A stretch of 9,247 bases of DNA from Patescibacteria group bacterium UBA661 (GTDB taxonomy: Bacteria > Patescibacteriota > Minisyncoccia > Phycocordibacterales > UBA918). Position 1 is the stretch's first letter, and each line of letters opens with the position of its first letter. The stretch spans positions 1 to 9,247 of the forward strand of contig DBNX01000001.1 in NCBI GenBank assembly GCA_002299465.1, in the 5' to 3' direction. This document shows positions 1 to 5,801 of this stretch, piece by piece. Under the pieces are notes generated by a model. It searched no databases and was not told where the DNA came from. It was given only the letters and a program-made list of their open reading frames with translations. The position numbers were made by a program, and so were the translations under genes.

Positions 1-22
1 ACTTCTAGTGCACAGTGGTTGA

Positions 23-157
23 ATTTATATTTGGGAAGATTATTTTTGGTTATTTATCTTTGGTTGGTTTGTACTATTACTTCATCTAGTAATTTTTATT
101 TTATGGCTTATCGAACGTTTTAACGAAGCAAGTAAATATCGAGAGCTTAAACCGCGC
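23..157 (+). other. In-frame hydrophobic extension upstream of the nuclease start
   Basis: The nuclease frame stays open upstream of its first usable start (TTG at 158) back to a TGA at 20-22. It encodes about 45 residues: an acidic start (WEDY), a strongly hydrophobic run of about 23 residues (roughly positions 44-112, rich in F, L, W, I and V) and then a charged stretch with IERF, SKY and ELKPR that leads into the coiled coil. That is the pattern of a one-pass membrane anchor. No ATG, GTG or TTG lies in this frame between 23 and 157; only ATT codons (23, 29) could start it. A TTG at 19 in the neighbouring frame could reach it if one T were missing from the T5 run at 43-47. Either an unusual start, a frameshift or a sequence error is possible. 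The open frame is seen; the anchor role is inferred. Confidence 0.5.
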
Positions 158-1324
158 TTGGATTCATTAAGACAAAAAGAGAAGGAATTTCAGGAATCTG
201 TAGAAATAAAAGAACGAGAATTTAATGAATATTCAGAAAAAGTAAAACAAGAATTAAGCAGAAGGGAGGAGTTGCTGGAGATTGCTAAGATAAAGGCTAG
301 AGAAGATATCGAAAAAATCGCCAGACAAAAGTCGATAGGGTTTCCTTGGTTGGCAGAGGCCTACGCTGATTACTTTGCACTTAGAGACAAAAAAATTGCA
401 GATACACTAAGAACTAAAAGTCACCCAGCTCTAAGCGCTTCACTGATTGTTAGCATGGTTAAGCAAGAAAAAAAGATCTTATTGAAGGAAAACAAGATTG
501 TGACATACAAATTAAATTACCTTGAAAAGTTATTCCCGTGGATTAGTGAGGTTATTGCAGAAAGTGAGGATGAGGAAATACCAGTCAGGATAGACGAGGA
601 CGATGAGCATAAGAATAAAAATACTGAAGATAGGGTTAGAGATTACCTAACGCCAGAGGAGTACAAGAACTTACCCCCGGTTGAGCGTAATCAAAAAGCG
701 CTTGATAGATATATACAAAACCGCCACAAGTCAAAGTGGGCGATTGGTAGAGATTATGAGATGTATGTTGGTTATCTTTTCTCACAAAAGGGTTATGAGA
801 TTGAGTATAAAGGGATAATTGATGGGTTTGATGACTTGGGTAGAGATGTTATTGCAAAGAAAGGGGGCGAGGTGTGTATTATTCAGTGTAAAAATTGGGC
901 GCAATACAAAGAAATTCACGAGAAACACATTTTTCAACTTTTTGGTACCACTATGGAATATTGGATTAAGCATTTTAATAGTAATGAAAATCAAAATAGT
1001 TTTGAGAGTTTCTCGAGCATGCTCAGAGAACACAAAATAAGACCAATTTTCTTCACATCAACAAAACTTTCTGCTCAGGCAAAAGAAATGGCAAAGGCTC
1101 TAAGTGTTGAGGTTATGGAAAGTGAACCACCGGGAGAGTTTCCGCGAATTAAATGTAATATCAACATTGGGGAATTTGAGAGCGAGACAAAAATATACCA
1201 TTTACCAATGGATCAACAATATGATAGTACGGTAATTGGAAACAGACCGGGTGAATTTTTTGCTTTTACCGTTAAGGAAGCCGAAGCGACCGGTTTTCGC
1301 CGAGCTTTTAAGCATAGATTTTGA
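158..1324 (+). CDS. Mrr-like restriction endonuclease-family protein with coiled coil and C-terminal sunset-like domain
   Basis: Predicted DNA-cleaving protein of the PD-(D/E)XK Mrr-like fold. Counting from the TTG at 158, residues 1-55 are a charged coiled coil. Residues 60-130 form a helical region bounded by two FPW motifs (62-64, 126-128), and about 135-155 is an acidic linker. Residues 195-300 are the nuclease domain, with E201 in GRDYEMYVG, the metal-binding D230 in DLGRD and the Q243-C-K245 pair in IIQCKNW. Residues 329-388 resemble the small 'sunset' domain: IKCN, KIYHLP, a Y at 355 and AEATGFRRA. The frame continues upstream into a probable TM helix, so the true N-terminus is probably earlier and 158 is only the first standard start. 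Arg codons are mostly AGA and the gene is visibly AT-richer than the rest, which suggests acquisition. No methylase or specificity subunit is adjacent, so a classical restriction-modification role is unsupported. Nuclease family is fairly sure; biological role unknown. Confidence 0.8.
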   Translation: MDSLRQKEKEFQESVEIKEREFNEYSEKVKQELSRREELLEIAKIKAREDIEKIARQKSIGFPWLAEAYADYFALRDKKIADTLRTKSHPALSASLIVSMVKQEKKILLKENKIVTYKLNYLEKLFPWISEVIAESEDEEIPVRIDEDDEHKNKNTEDRVRDYLTPEEYKNLPPVERNQKALDRYIQNRHKSKWAIGRDYEMYVGYLFSQKGYEIEYKGIIDGFDDLGRDVIAKKGGEVCIIQCKNWAQYKEIHEKHIFQLFGTTMEYWIKHFNSNENQNSFESFSSMLREHKIRPIFFTSTKLSAQAKEMAKALSVEVMESEPPGEFPRIKCNINIGEFESETKIYHLPMDQQYDSTVIGNRPGEFFAFTVKEAEATGFRRAFKHRF

Positions 1325-1328
1325 TACA

Positions 1329-1358
1329 GCAATCACTCAACGGGTGAAGTGCTTTTTT
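1329..1358 (+). terminator. Probable intrinsic terminator of the nuclease gene
   Basis: Five bases after the nuclease stop, an imperfect hairpin (GCA with TGC outside, TCAC with GTGA inside) is followed directly by six T. It suits the end of the + strand nuclease transcript. The stem is modest and offers alternative pairings, so confidence is moderate. The - strand copy has no T tract, so it would not stop transcripts from tRNA-Arg. Confidence 0.55.
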
Positions 1359-1390
1359 AGAAATTGCTCATAATATTAAGTACAGATTTG

Positions 1391-1462
1391 TGCCCTTGGC
1401 AGGAATCGAACCTACATCTCTTCCTTAGGACGGAATAGCTCTATCCATTGAGCTACAAGGGC
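1391..1462 (-). tRNA. tRNA-Arg (anticodon CCU)
   Basis: The - strand folds as a complete cloverleaf: acceptor GCCCTTG with CAAGGGC, D stem GCTC/GAGC, anticodon loop GTCCTAA (anticodon CCT, reading AGG), T arm GTAGG-TTCGATT-CCTGC and discriminator A at 1391. CCA is not encoded and must be added afterwards. Two oddities: the outermost anticodon-stem pair is A-G (27/43), and position 32 is G where a pyrimidine is usual. Every other stem pairs well, so I take it as functional. Its 5' end faces the divergent promoter at 1475-1483. Confidence 0.93.
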
Positions 1463-1474
1463 GATGTGGAGAGA

Positions 1475-1483
1475 AGTGTAGCA
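1475..1483 (-). promoter_or_regulatory. Extended -10 promoter of tRNA-Arg
   Basis: On the - strand this reads TGCTACACT, that is TG-N followed by the -10 box TACACT. The box ends 12 nt before the tRNA-Arg 5' end, so transcription would begin about 5-6 nt upstream of the mature tRNA. No good -35 is visible (TTTTGC at 17-nt spacing is weak), as expected for an extended -10 promoter. Inferred from motif and position. Confidence 0.5.
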
Positions 1484-1521
1484 CGAACTCGGCTAGAGCA
1501 AAACTAGACTACGTAAGGTCG

Positions 1522-1530
1522 TGCTACACT
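1522..1530 (+). promoter_or_regulatory. Extended -10 promoter of the 105-residue protein gene
   Basis: TGCTACACT carries TG-N plus the -10 box TACACT, and only 9 nt separate it from the ATG at 1540. The expected start of transcription is therefore at or within a few bases of the start codon, giving a leaderless or nearly leaderless mRNA. There is no -35 match and no Shine-Dalgarno sequence. It is the mirror copy of the tRNA-Arg promoter. Confidence 0.45.
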
Positions 1531-1539
1531 AGCAGTAAT

Positions 1540-1857
1540 ATGTTTCCAGAAAATCAAACGGGGGATCATGAAGAAATAAAAAGACTATTGCAAGAAAATC
1601 AACGTTTGTTGATTGAAAATAACCAAATGCTCCGCCGGGCTAGACGGTCGGTTGTTTTGGCTGGATTGTTGCGGTTTTTGTGGTTTGTCATAATTATTGT
1701 GACCATGGCTTATGTTTACTTTATTTACGTTAAGCCCAACCTTGATACGCTTAATGCGAAAATTAGCGCTTTAGAAAATGTTGGCGCTGATGTTACTAAC
1801 TGGCAATCTTGGTATGAAGCTAACAAGTCTATACTTGACGGTATTCGACAGCCATAA
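1540..1857 (+). CDS. Small coiled-coil membrane protein, function unknown
   Basis: A 105-residue protein with three parts. Residues 10-36 are a charged heptad-like helix (EEIKRLLQENQRLL...), then an R-rich patch (R32, R33, R35, R36, R45), then one hydrophobic membrane span at about 46-64. A 40-residue tail (VKPNLDTLNAKIS... to GIRQP) follows. By the positive-inside rule the coiled coil should lie in the cytoplasm and the tail outside. I recall proteins of this layout as common small hypotheticals in Parcubacteria genomes, but I do not know a function. The ATG is the first start in the frame and sits 9 nt after an extended -10 box, with no ribosome binding site. It is probably transcribed alone, between tRNA-Arg and tRNA-Phe. 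Reality of the gene is likely; function is unassigned. Confidence 0.8.
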   Translation: MFPENQTGDHEEIKRLLQENQRLLIENNQMLRRARRSVVLAGLLRFLWFVIIIVTMAYVYFIYVKPNLDTLNAKISALENVGADVTNWQSWYEANKSILDGIRQP

Positions 1858-1933
1858 GAATACAAATTAATTTAATGAGGTTGTGGGGGTGTCGTCAGTC
1901 AGGTGGTATTTCTAGGCAGTTAGGAGTAATGGG

Positions 1934-1962
1934 TTGAAATTAGTATCTAAACAAGCTAGAAT
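1934..1962 (+). promoter_or_regulatory. -35/-10 promoter of tRNA-Phe
   Basis: TTGAAA (1934-1939) and TAGAAT (1957-1962) are separated by exactly 17 nt, the optimal housekeeping-sigma spacing. The predicted start near 1969 leaves a leader of about 5 nt before the tRNA. This is the best -35/-10 pair in the window. The remainder of the 1858-1973 gap shows nothing else I can name. Confidence 0.65.
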
Positions 1963-1973
1963 AATCGACACTT

Positions 1974-2046
1974 GCTTGGGTAGCTCAGTTGGTAGAGCAT
2001 TTCCCTGAAGAGGAAGGGGTCGGCGGTTCGAGCCCGCCCCCAAGCA
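1974..2046 (+). tRNA. tRNA-Phe (anticodon GAA)
   Basis: Full cloverleaf: acceptor GCTTGGG with CCCAAGC, D arm GCTC-AGTTGGTA-GAGC, anticodon arm TTTCC-CTGAAGA-GGAAG with anticodon GAA, variable loop GGGTC, T arm GGCGG-TTCGAGC-CCGCC and discriminator A at 2046. CCA is not encoded. It has its own promoter just upstream and a strong terminator a few bases downstream, so it is a single-gene transcript. Confidence 0.96.
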
Positions 2047-2051
2047 CAGTC

Positions 2052-2093
2052 AGAGCCAGCAAAAATCCCCATCCGGGGATTTTTGCTGGCTCT
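2052..2093. terminator. Bidirectional intrinsic terminator between tRNA-Phe and hsp20
   Basis: A perfect 19-bp stem (2052-2070 with 2075-2093) closes on the 4-nt loop ATCC. The core is CCCC/GGGG and is flanked inside the stem by A5 and T5, so RNA from either strand forms a GC hairpin followed by a U run. It sits between two convergent units, tRNA-Phe on + and the hsp20 operon on -, and should stop both. The 2094-2160 gap after it shows nothing else I can support. Confidence 0.8.
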
Positions 2094-2160
2094 ACGATTT
2101 TCCTAAAATTTTCTCGGGATGTTAAATCTACCCAGCTAATTTCCGAGCGGACCGCGAACC

Positions 2161-2685
2161 CTACTTCTGTTGGTTGAGATTAGATTTAACCCGGAGTTGG
2201 GTGCTGCGGTGTTTGTCGAGCTTGGGTAAACGAATTTCGAGCAGTCCATGGCGTTCTTGAGCTTCTGCTTCGTCGATGACGACTTCTTCGGGGAGGTGAA
2301 GGTTGCGTGAAAAACTACCCCAGAAGAGTTCGCGGTGGTAGTAATTATCATCGTTGGTTTCTTGAAATTCTTCACGAATGCCACGAATTGTTACCATATC
2401 GCGAGTGATTGAGATGTCGAGATCAGCCGGACTAACGCCCGCCACGAGCGCCTTAATTATGATAGCATCGTTAGTTTGGTACATATCTACGGGCAGTTCA
2501 CCCTCTTGAGTGGAGACTGATTTTTCTTGCGTATTGTCCCAATTATCATCCTCCACGTAATTTTCATCAGCCGGTTCAGCTGTGTCGTTGTCATCACCAA
2601 AACGATGATCCTCGTCAAGAATCCGATCGTAATCGTTGGCGGGGACTGATCCAGTGAGGCGTTCTAAGAATGATGGTTTCTTCAT
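2161..2685 (-). CDS. Hsp20/alpha-crystallin family small heat shock protein
   Basis: An ATP-independent chaperone that binds unfolding proteins. The 174 residues hold an alpha-crystallin domain at about 62-154. It starts GELPVDMYQTNDAIIIKA, includes VTIRG (98-102) and GSFSRNLHLPEEV (123-135), and ends with GLLEIRLPK (147-155), all family hallmarks. L-R-V at 164-166 can serve as the C-terminal I-x-I-type motif used in oligomer assembly. The N-terminal arm is unusual: residues 20-54 contain 15 Asp or Glu in 35. The ATG lies 15 nt after the stop of the PrsW-type gene, so the two are probably co-transcribed. No Shine-Dalgarno sequence precedes it. Transcription would end at the 2052-2093 terminator. 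The family call is secure; the exact clients and the role of the acidic arm are unknown. Confidence 0.93.
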   Translation of the reverse strand: MKKPSFLERLTGSVPANDYDRILDEDHRFGDDNDTAEPADENYVEDDNWDNTQEKSVSTQEGELPVDMYQTNDAIIIKALVAGVSPADLDISITRDMVTIRGIREEFQETNDDNYYHRELFWGSFSRNLHLPEEVVIDEAEAQERHGLLEIRLPKLDKHRSTQLRVKSNLNQQK

Positions 2686-2700
2686 AATGAGACTTTTAAT

Positions 2701-3426
2701 TTATTTTCGCAGTAATGGTTTTTTTGAGAACTCCAGTAATTTAATTTTTTCAAACAGAAGGAAGAGTATGATTATACCCATCCAGACAAAAAGGAAGACA
2801 AGAAGAATCCCATTCTCGCTTCCAGGTTCTGACGACCTAATTATAAAAAAGTTAAAGAGAGCATGCAATAAAATAGCAATGAATAACCCAATCAAGCCAA
2901 AAATCATTTTTACCCGTAAAGACCGATAAAAAGCAAAAGCCAGAAAGACACCAATGGTGGCAGAAGCCAAGACGTGGAGCAAAGTAGCGCCCAAGAAACG
3001 GAAAGAACCAGTGACGGCGGCGGTGATGTATTCGCCCAGGGTTAAGGGGTGGAGAAGAAACAAAGCGTTTTCAAGTGCCGCAAACCCTAAGGCAATAGCG
3101 ATCAGATAAATAATAAAATCAATCGGCTCGTCCACGGCCTTGTTCCAAAGTATCACTAAGAGAGCGGCGGCGTATTTCAACACCTCTTCAATGATGACCC
3201 AGGCGACAATGAGGTTGTAGCCAGTATAGATTTCAATAGCGGCTTTTTGTAGAGGTAGAGCGGCTGGTACGACCGCCATACCGGCAATAAAGGTGACGAT
3301 AATTAACAGAATCGGTTCGGGCTTACGCTTATCTTCGCGCAACCAAAACCACAGCCAAAAAATCGCCGGTATCAGACCGAATAAAAAAGCAAAAGCAAAA
3401 TCTCGGGAAGCAATTTCTAGCTCCAT
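2701..3426 (-). CDS. PrsW-family intramembrane protease
   Basis: A 241-residue polytopic membrane protein with about seven or eight hydrophobic segments, starting at residues 10-30 and ending at about 206-225. The PrsW family (related to CAAX/Abi proteases) has conserved residues within the membrane, and these are visible: E80-E81-x-x-K84 in IIEEVLKY, E119-N120 in GFAALENALF, H151 in LLHVLASATIG, and H188 with N192 in LLHALFNFF. In Bacillus, PrsW cleaves the anti-sigma factor RsiW; no anti-sigma or ECF sigma gene is in this window, so the substrate here is unknown. The ATG follows an extended -10 box by 10 nt, implying a nearly leaderless message. The hsp20 gene begins 15 nt after the stop, which suggests a joint membrane or protein-stress response. 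Family call strong, role inferred. Confidence 0.88.
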   Translation of the reverse strand: MELEIASRDFAFAFLFGLIPAIFWLWFWLREDKRKPEPILLIIVTFIAGMAVVPAALPLQKAAIEIYTGYNLIVAWVIIEEVLKYAAALLVILWNKAVDEPIDFIIYLIAIALGFAALENALFLLHPLTLGEYITAAVTGSFRFLGATLLHVLASATIGVFLAFAFYRSLRVKMIFGLIGLFIAILLHALFNFFIIRSSEPGSENGILLVFLFVWMGIIILFLLFEKIKLLEFSKKPLLRK

Positions 3427-3436
3427 AACATCGTCT

Positions 3437-3445
3437 ATTATAGCA
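3437..3445 (-). promoter_or_regulatory. Extended -10 promoter of the PrsW-type gene and hsp20
   Basis: On the - strand this is TGCTATAAT: a TG-N extension and a consensus TATAAT box, 10 nt upstream of the ATG. The predicted transcript begins about 3 nt before the start codon. No -35 is evident; that position falls in the end of valS. It lies in the 32-nt gap behind the valS stop, so readthrough from valS is also possible. Confidence 0.6.
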
Positions 3446-3458
3446 TCTGCAATGATTG

Positions 3459-5696
3459 CTATTTAAGTTTACCCGATGCAGTTGGCCAATTCGCAACTAG
3501 CAAAAAGTCACGGTCTCGCCAGTCTGAAGGCATTTCTTGCCAGATAGTTTCGGTGACGTAGGGCACGAAAGGGTGGAGGAATTTTAGTGAGGTGGTGAGG
3601 CAGGTGACTAAAACTTGCTGTCGGGTGAGACGGGCGGCTGAGTCGGTGCCACTCAGAACAGGTTTAGATTCTTCGAGAATCTTGTCAGCCAATTCGTGCC
3701 AGAAGTAATGATAAGCTTTTTGGGCGGCCAGGTGTAAATTGTATTTTTCGATGTCGTTAGTGATTTCGGTGACGGTGTCTTGTAGGGCGCGGAGTATTTC
3801 TTGATCGCGGTCAGTCAAGGTGGCGGCTGGCTCGTTGGAATAATCAGTGGTGTGAGTGAGTATAAAGCGAGTGACATTCCAGATTTTATTTGTAAAGTTT
3901 TTGTAACCCTTGATACTCTGTTCAGAAAGCGGAAGGTCATTCCCGGGAGCGGCACCGATAATGAGTGAGAGGCGCACCGCATCAGCCCCATACTTAGCGA
4001 TAAGGTCAAGGGGGTCGATGATATTGCCTAGACTTTTACTCATTTTGCGATTTTTTTCGTCACGTACCAAGCCGTGCAGATAGACATTTCGGAAGGGGAT
4101 TTGCCCTAGGTGGTAAGTGCTCATCAGAATCATTCGTGCCACCCAGAAAAAGATGATGTCATAGCCAGTCTCAAGGACAGCTGTGGGGTGGTAAGTTTTC
4201 AGATCAGCAGTTTCCTCTGGCCAACCGAGAGTGGAGAAAGTCCAGAGCCCAGAAGAAAACCAGGTGTCGAGGGTGTCCGGGTCTTGTTCCCAGCCGTCGC
4301 CGGTAGGGGGTTTTACATCGCAATAAATTTCATCATTCCGATACCACACCGGAATGCGGTGACCAAACCAGATTTGTCTGGAGATACACCAGTCGTGTAG
4401 GTTGGCAACCCAGTTATAGTAAACACGCTTGAAGCGTTCGGGGAAGATGTTGATAGCGTCATTTTCAACCGCTTTGACCATTAGTGATTTTAACGTCACG
4501 GTACTGCCACTTTGTACGCCCGGTATTTCTGAGTGGGTGATGGTAAATTCTTTGTCAACAGCAATAAACCATTGAAGCTTGGGTAGAGGTTCGATGATAG
4601 CACCAGTACGTTCGGCAGTGGATACATTTTGAGTTACAGTTTTTTCTGCCATGAGAAGATCTTGTTCTTTGAGCCAGTTTACAACCACCACGCGAGCTGC
4701 TTCTGTTTTAAGACCGTTTAAGCGACCAGTAACAGACATTTTGGCGTATTCGTTTATGACTTGCGGACGGCGGGTGAGGTGGGCGCGGTTGGCGATTTCC
4801 CAGTCAATTTTGCTATGGGCGGGGGTGACGCCAACCGCGCCCGTCCCAAACTCTGGGTCAACTTCACTATCCGCTACAATGGTTACCGATACTGGTACAT
4901 CACAAAAAACGAATTCAAACGTCTGTCCAATGTATTGTTTGTAGCGTTCGTCATCGGGATGAACTGCTACTGCCGTATCACCAACCTTAGTTTCTGGTCG
5001 AGTGGTGGCTACAGCGATAGGGAAATCAGGGCTGTACTTGAATGTGTACAATGTCGCCTGACGCTCTTCGTACACAATCTCATCGTCAGAAATAGTGGTT
5101 TGTCCTTTGGGGTCCCAGTTTACGATACGATTACCGCGGTAGATGAGACCATCACGGTACATATTTACGAAGGCAGTCATTACTGCGCGGTACCGCTTAT
5201 CATCAAGAGTGTACGCGTATCTTGACCAGTCGAGACTGGAACCCATTCTTTTGGTCTGACCGATGATGGTGTTTTTACTTGCTTCGGCAAACTCTCCGAT
5301 TTGTTTTAAAAGCTCCTCTCGTCCGAGGTCGTGACGAGTCAATTTTTTTTCTTTGTAAATAAGACTTTCGACTTTCGACTGCGTGGCGATGGCGGCGGAA
5401 TCAGTACCGGGAATCCAGAGAGTGCGCTTGCCTTGCATACGATGGTAACGAACGAGAATATCCTCCACCGCCAACATAGCAGCGTGACCCATGTGGAGAG
5501 TGCCGGTCACATTGGGTGGGGGGAGAACGATAGAAAAAGTCGGAGCGTCAGCCGTAGCGATGCCAGCTTCAACACAAACGTCAGGATTAAAGAAACCGCT
5601 CTTTTCCCACTTTTCATAAATGGCTTCCTCGTGGGCCTTGGGTTCGTAAGGTTGTAGGAAAAGCTCAGGGACAGTTGTTTTTTGAGGATTTGACAC
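3459..5696 (-). CDS. valS: Valyl-tRNA synthetase (C-terminally short form)
   Basis: Charges tRNA-Val with valine in the cytoplasm, using ATP. Class I signatures are intact: HMGH at 68-71 within PPNVTGTLHMGHA and KMSKS at 551-555. The editing domain is present, with TTRPET at 231-236 and GTGAVGVTPAHSKID (285-299). CISRQIWFGHRIPVWY (437-452) is typical of ValRS. The anticodon-binding helical domain spans about 592-730. The protein stops soon after WP (737-738), so the C-terminal coiled-coil arm found in ValRS of about 880-950 residues is absent; this is a short form, not a frameshift, because the end is clean. PGTDSAAIATQ (97-107) replaces the usual PGTDHAGIATQ. The start is GTG, with no Shine-Dalgarno sequence, 9 nt after a TAATAT box. 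It lies downstream of tsaD on the same strand. Confidence 0.97.
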   Translation of the reverse strand: MSNPQKTTVPELFLQPYEPKAHEEAIYEKWEKSGFFNPDVCVEAGIATADAPTFSIVLPPPNVTGTLHMGHAAMLAVEDILVRYHRMQGKRTLWIPGTDSAAIATQSKVESLIYKEKKLTRHDLGREELLKQIGEFAEASKNTIIGQTKRMGSSLDWSRYAYTLDDKRYRAVMTAFVNMYRDGLIYRGNRIVNWDPKGQTTISDDEIVYEERQATLYTFKYSPDFPIAVATTRPETKVGDTAVAVHPDDERYKQYIGQTFEFVFCDVPVSVTIVADSEVDPEFGTGAVGVTPAHSKIDWEIANRAHLTRRPQVINEYAKMSVTGRLNGLKTEAARVVVVNWLKEQDLLMAEKTVTQNVSTAERTGAIIEPLPKLQWFIAVDKEFTITHSEIPGVQSGSTVTLKSLMVKAVENDAINIFPERFKRVYYNWVANLHDWCISRQIWFGHRIPVWYRNDEIYCDVKPPTGDGWEQDPDTLDTWFSSGLWTFSTLGWPEETADLKTYHPTAVLETGYDIIFFWVARMILMSTYHLGQIPFRNVYLHGLVRDEKNRKMSKSLGNIIDPLDLIAKYGADAVRLSLIIGAAPGNDLPLSEQSIKGYKNFTNKIWNVTRFILTHTTDYSNEPAATLTDRDQEILRALQDTVTEITNDIEKYNLHLAAQKAYHYFWHELADKILEESKPVLSGTDSAARLTRQQVLVTCLTTSLKFLHPFVPYVTETIWQEMPSDWRDRDFLLVANWPTASGKLK

Positions 5697-5705
5697 GGTG
5701 GTGTG

Positions 5706-5711
5706 ATATTA
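5706..5711 (-). promoter_or_regulatory. Possible -10 box of valS
   Basis: TAATAT on the - strand, 9 nt upstream of the valS GTG. No TG extension and only a weak -35 candidate (TGTTAC at 18-nt spacing). The position matches the other leaderless-type starts here. The 105-nt tsaD-valS gap contains no clear terminator, so valS may also be read through from tsaD. Confidence 0.35.
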
Positions 5712-5801
5712 AACACTTAGAAAAGCATCGTAACACGAAACCTGAGAGCTTTAAATAGTATGGTATGACAACCTTTCTATGTCTACTCTAGGGATGACAG
5801 A

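Larger units (their letters stand above)
1475..1530. repeat. Perfect 12-bp inverted repeat with 32-nt spacer
   Basis: AGTGTAGCACGA (1475-1486) and TCGTGCTACACT (1519-1530) are exact reverse complements separated by 32 nt. The pair lies between the divergently oriented tRNA-Arg gene and the small membrane protein gene. Each arm, read outward, contains TGCTACACT, an extended -10 motif, so the symmetry is best explained by two near-identical divergent promoters. A regulator-binding site or an RNA hairpin is the alternative. Confidence 0.8.

Noticed and set aside
20..22. TGA read as glycine (code 25), letting the nuclease frame run to the window edge
   Set aside because: The nuclease itself ends in TGA at a sensible place after its last domain, directly before a terminator, and no recognised gene has an internal TGA. 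The standard code fits.
2031..2041. AGCCCGCCCCC shared by the tRNA-Phe 3' half and the hairpin at 7070-7080
   Set aside because: Shared 11-mers are expected by chance in 9 kb, and the tRNA copy is fully explained by T-stem and acceptor pairing.
1989..2177. 62-codon open frame on the + strand
   Set aside because: It begins inside tRNA-Phe and runs through the terminator hairpin; these explain the sequence.
2121..2190. 10-bp inverted repeat GTTAAATCTA / TAGATTTAAC around the hsp20 stop
   Set aside because: An inverted repeat of this length within about 100 bp is expected roughly once by chance in a window this size, and one arm lies in the hsp20 coding sequence.
4110..5657. Several long open frames on the + strand opposite valS
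   Set aside because: They are antisense shadows of a well-conserved synthetase, have no family resemblance, and overlap each other.
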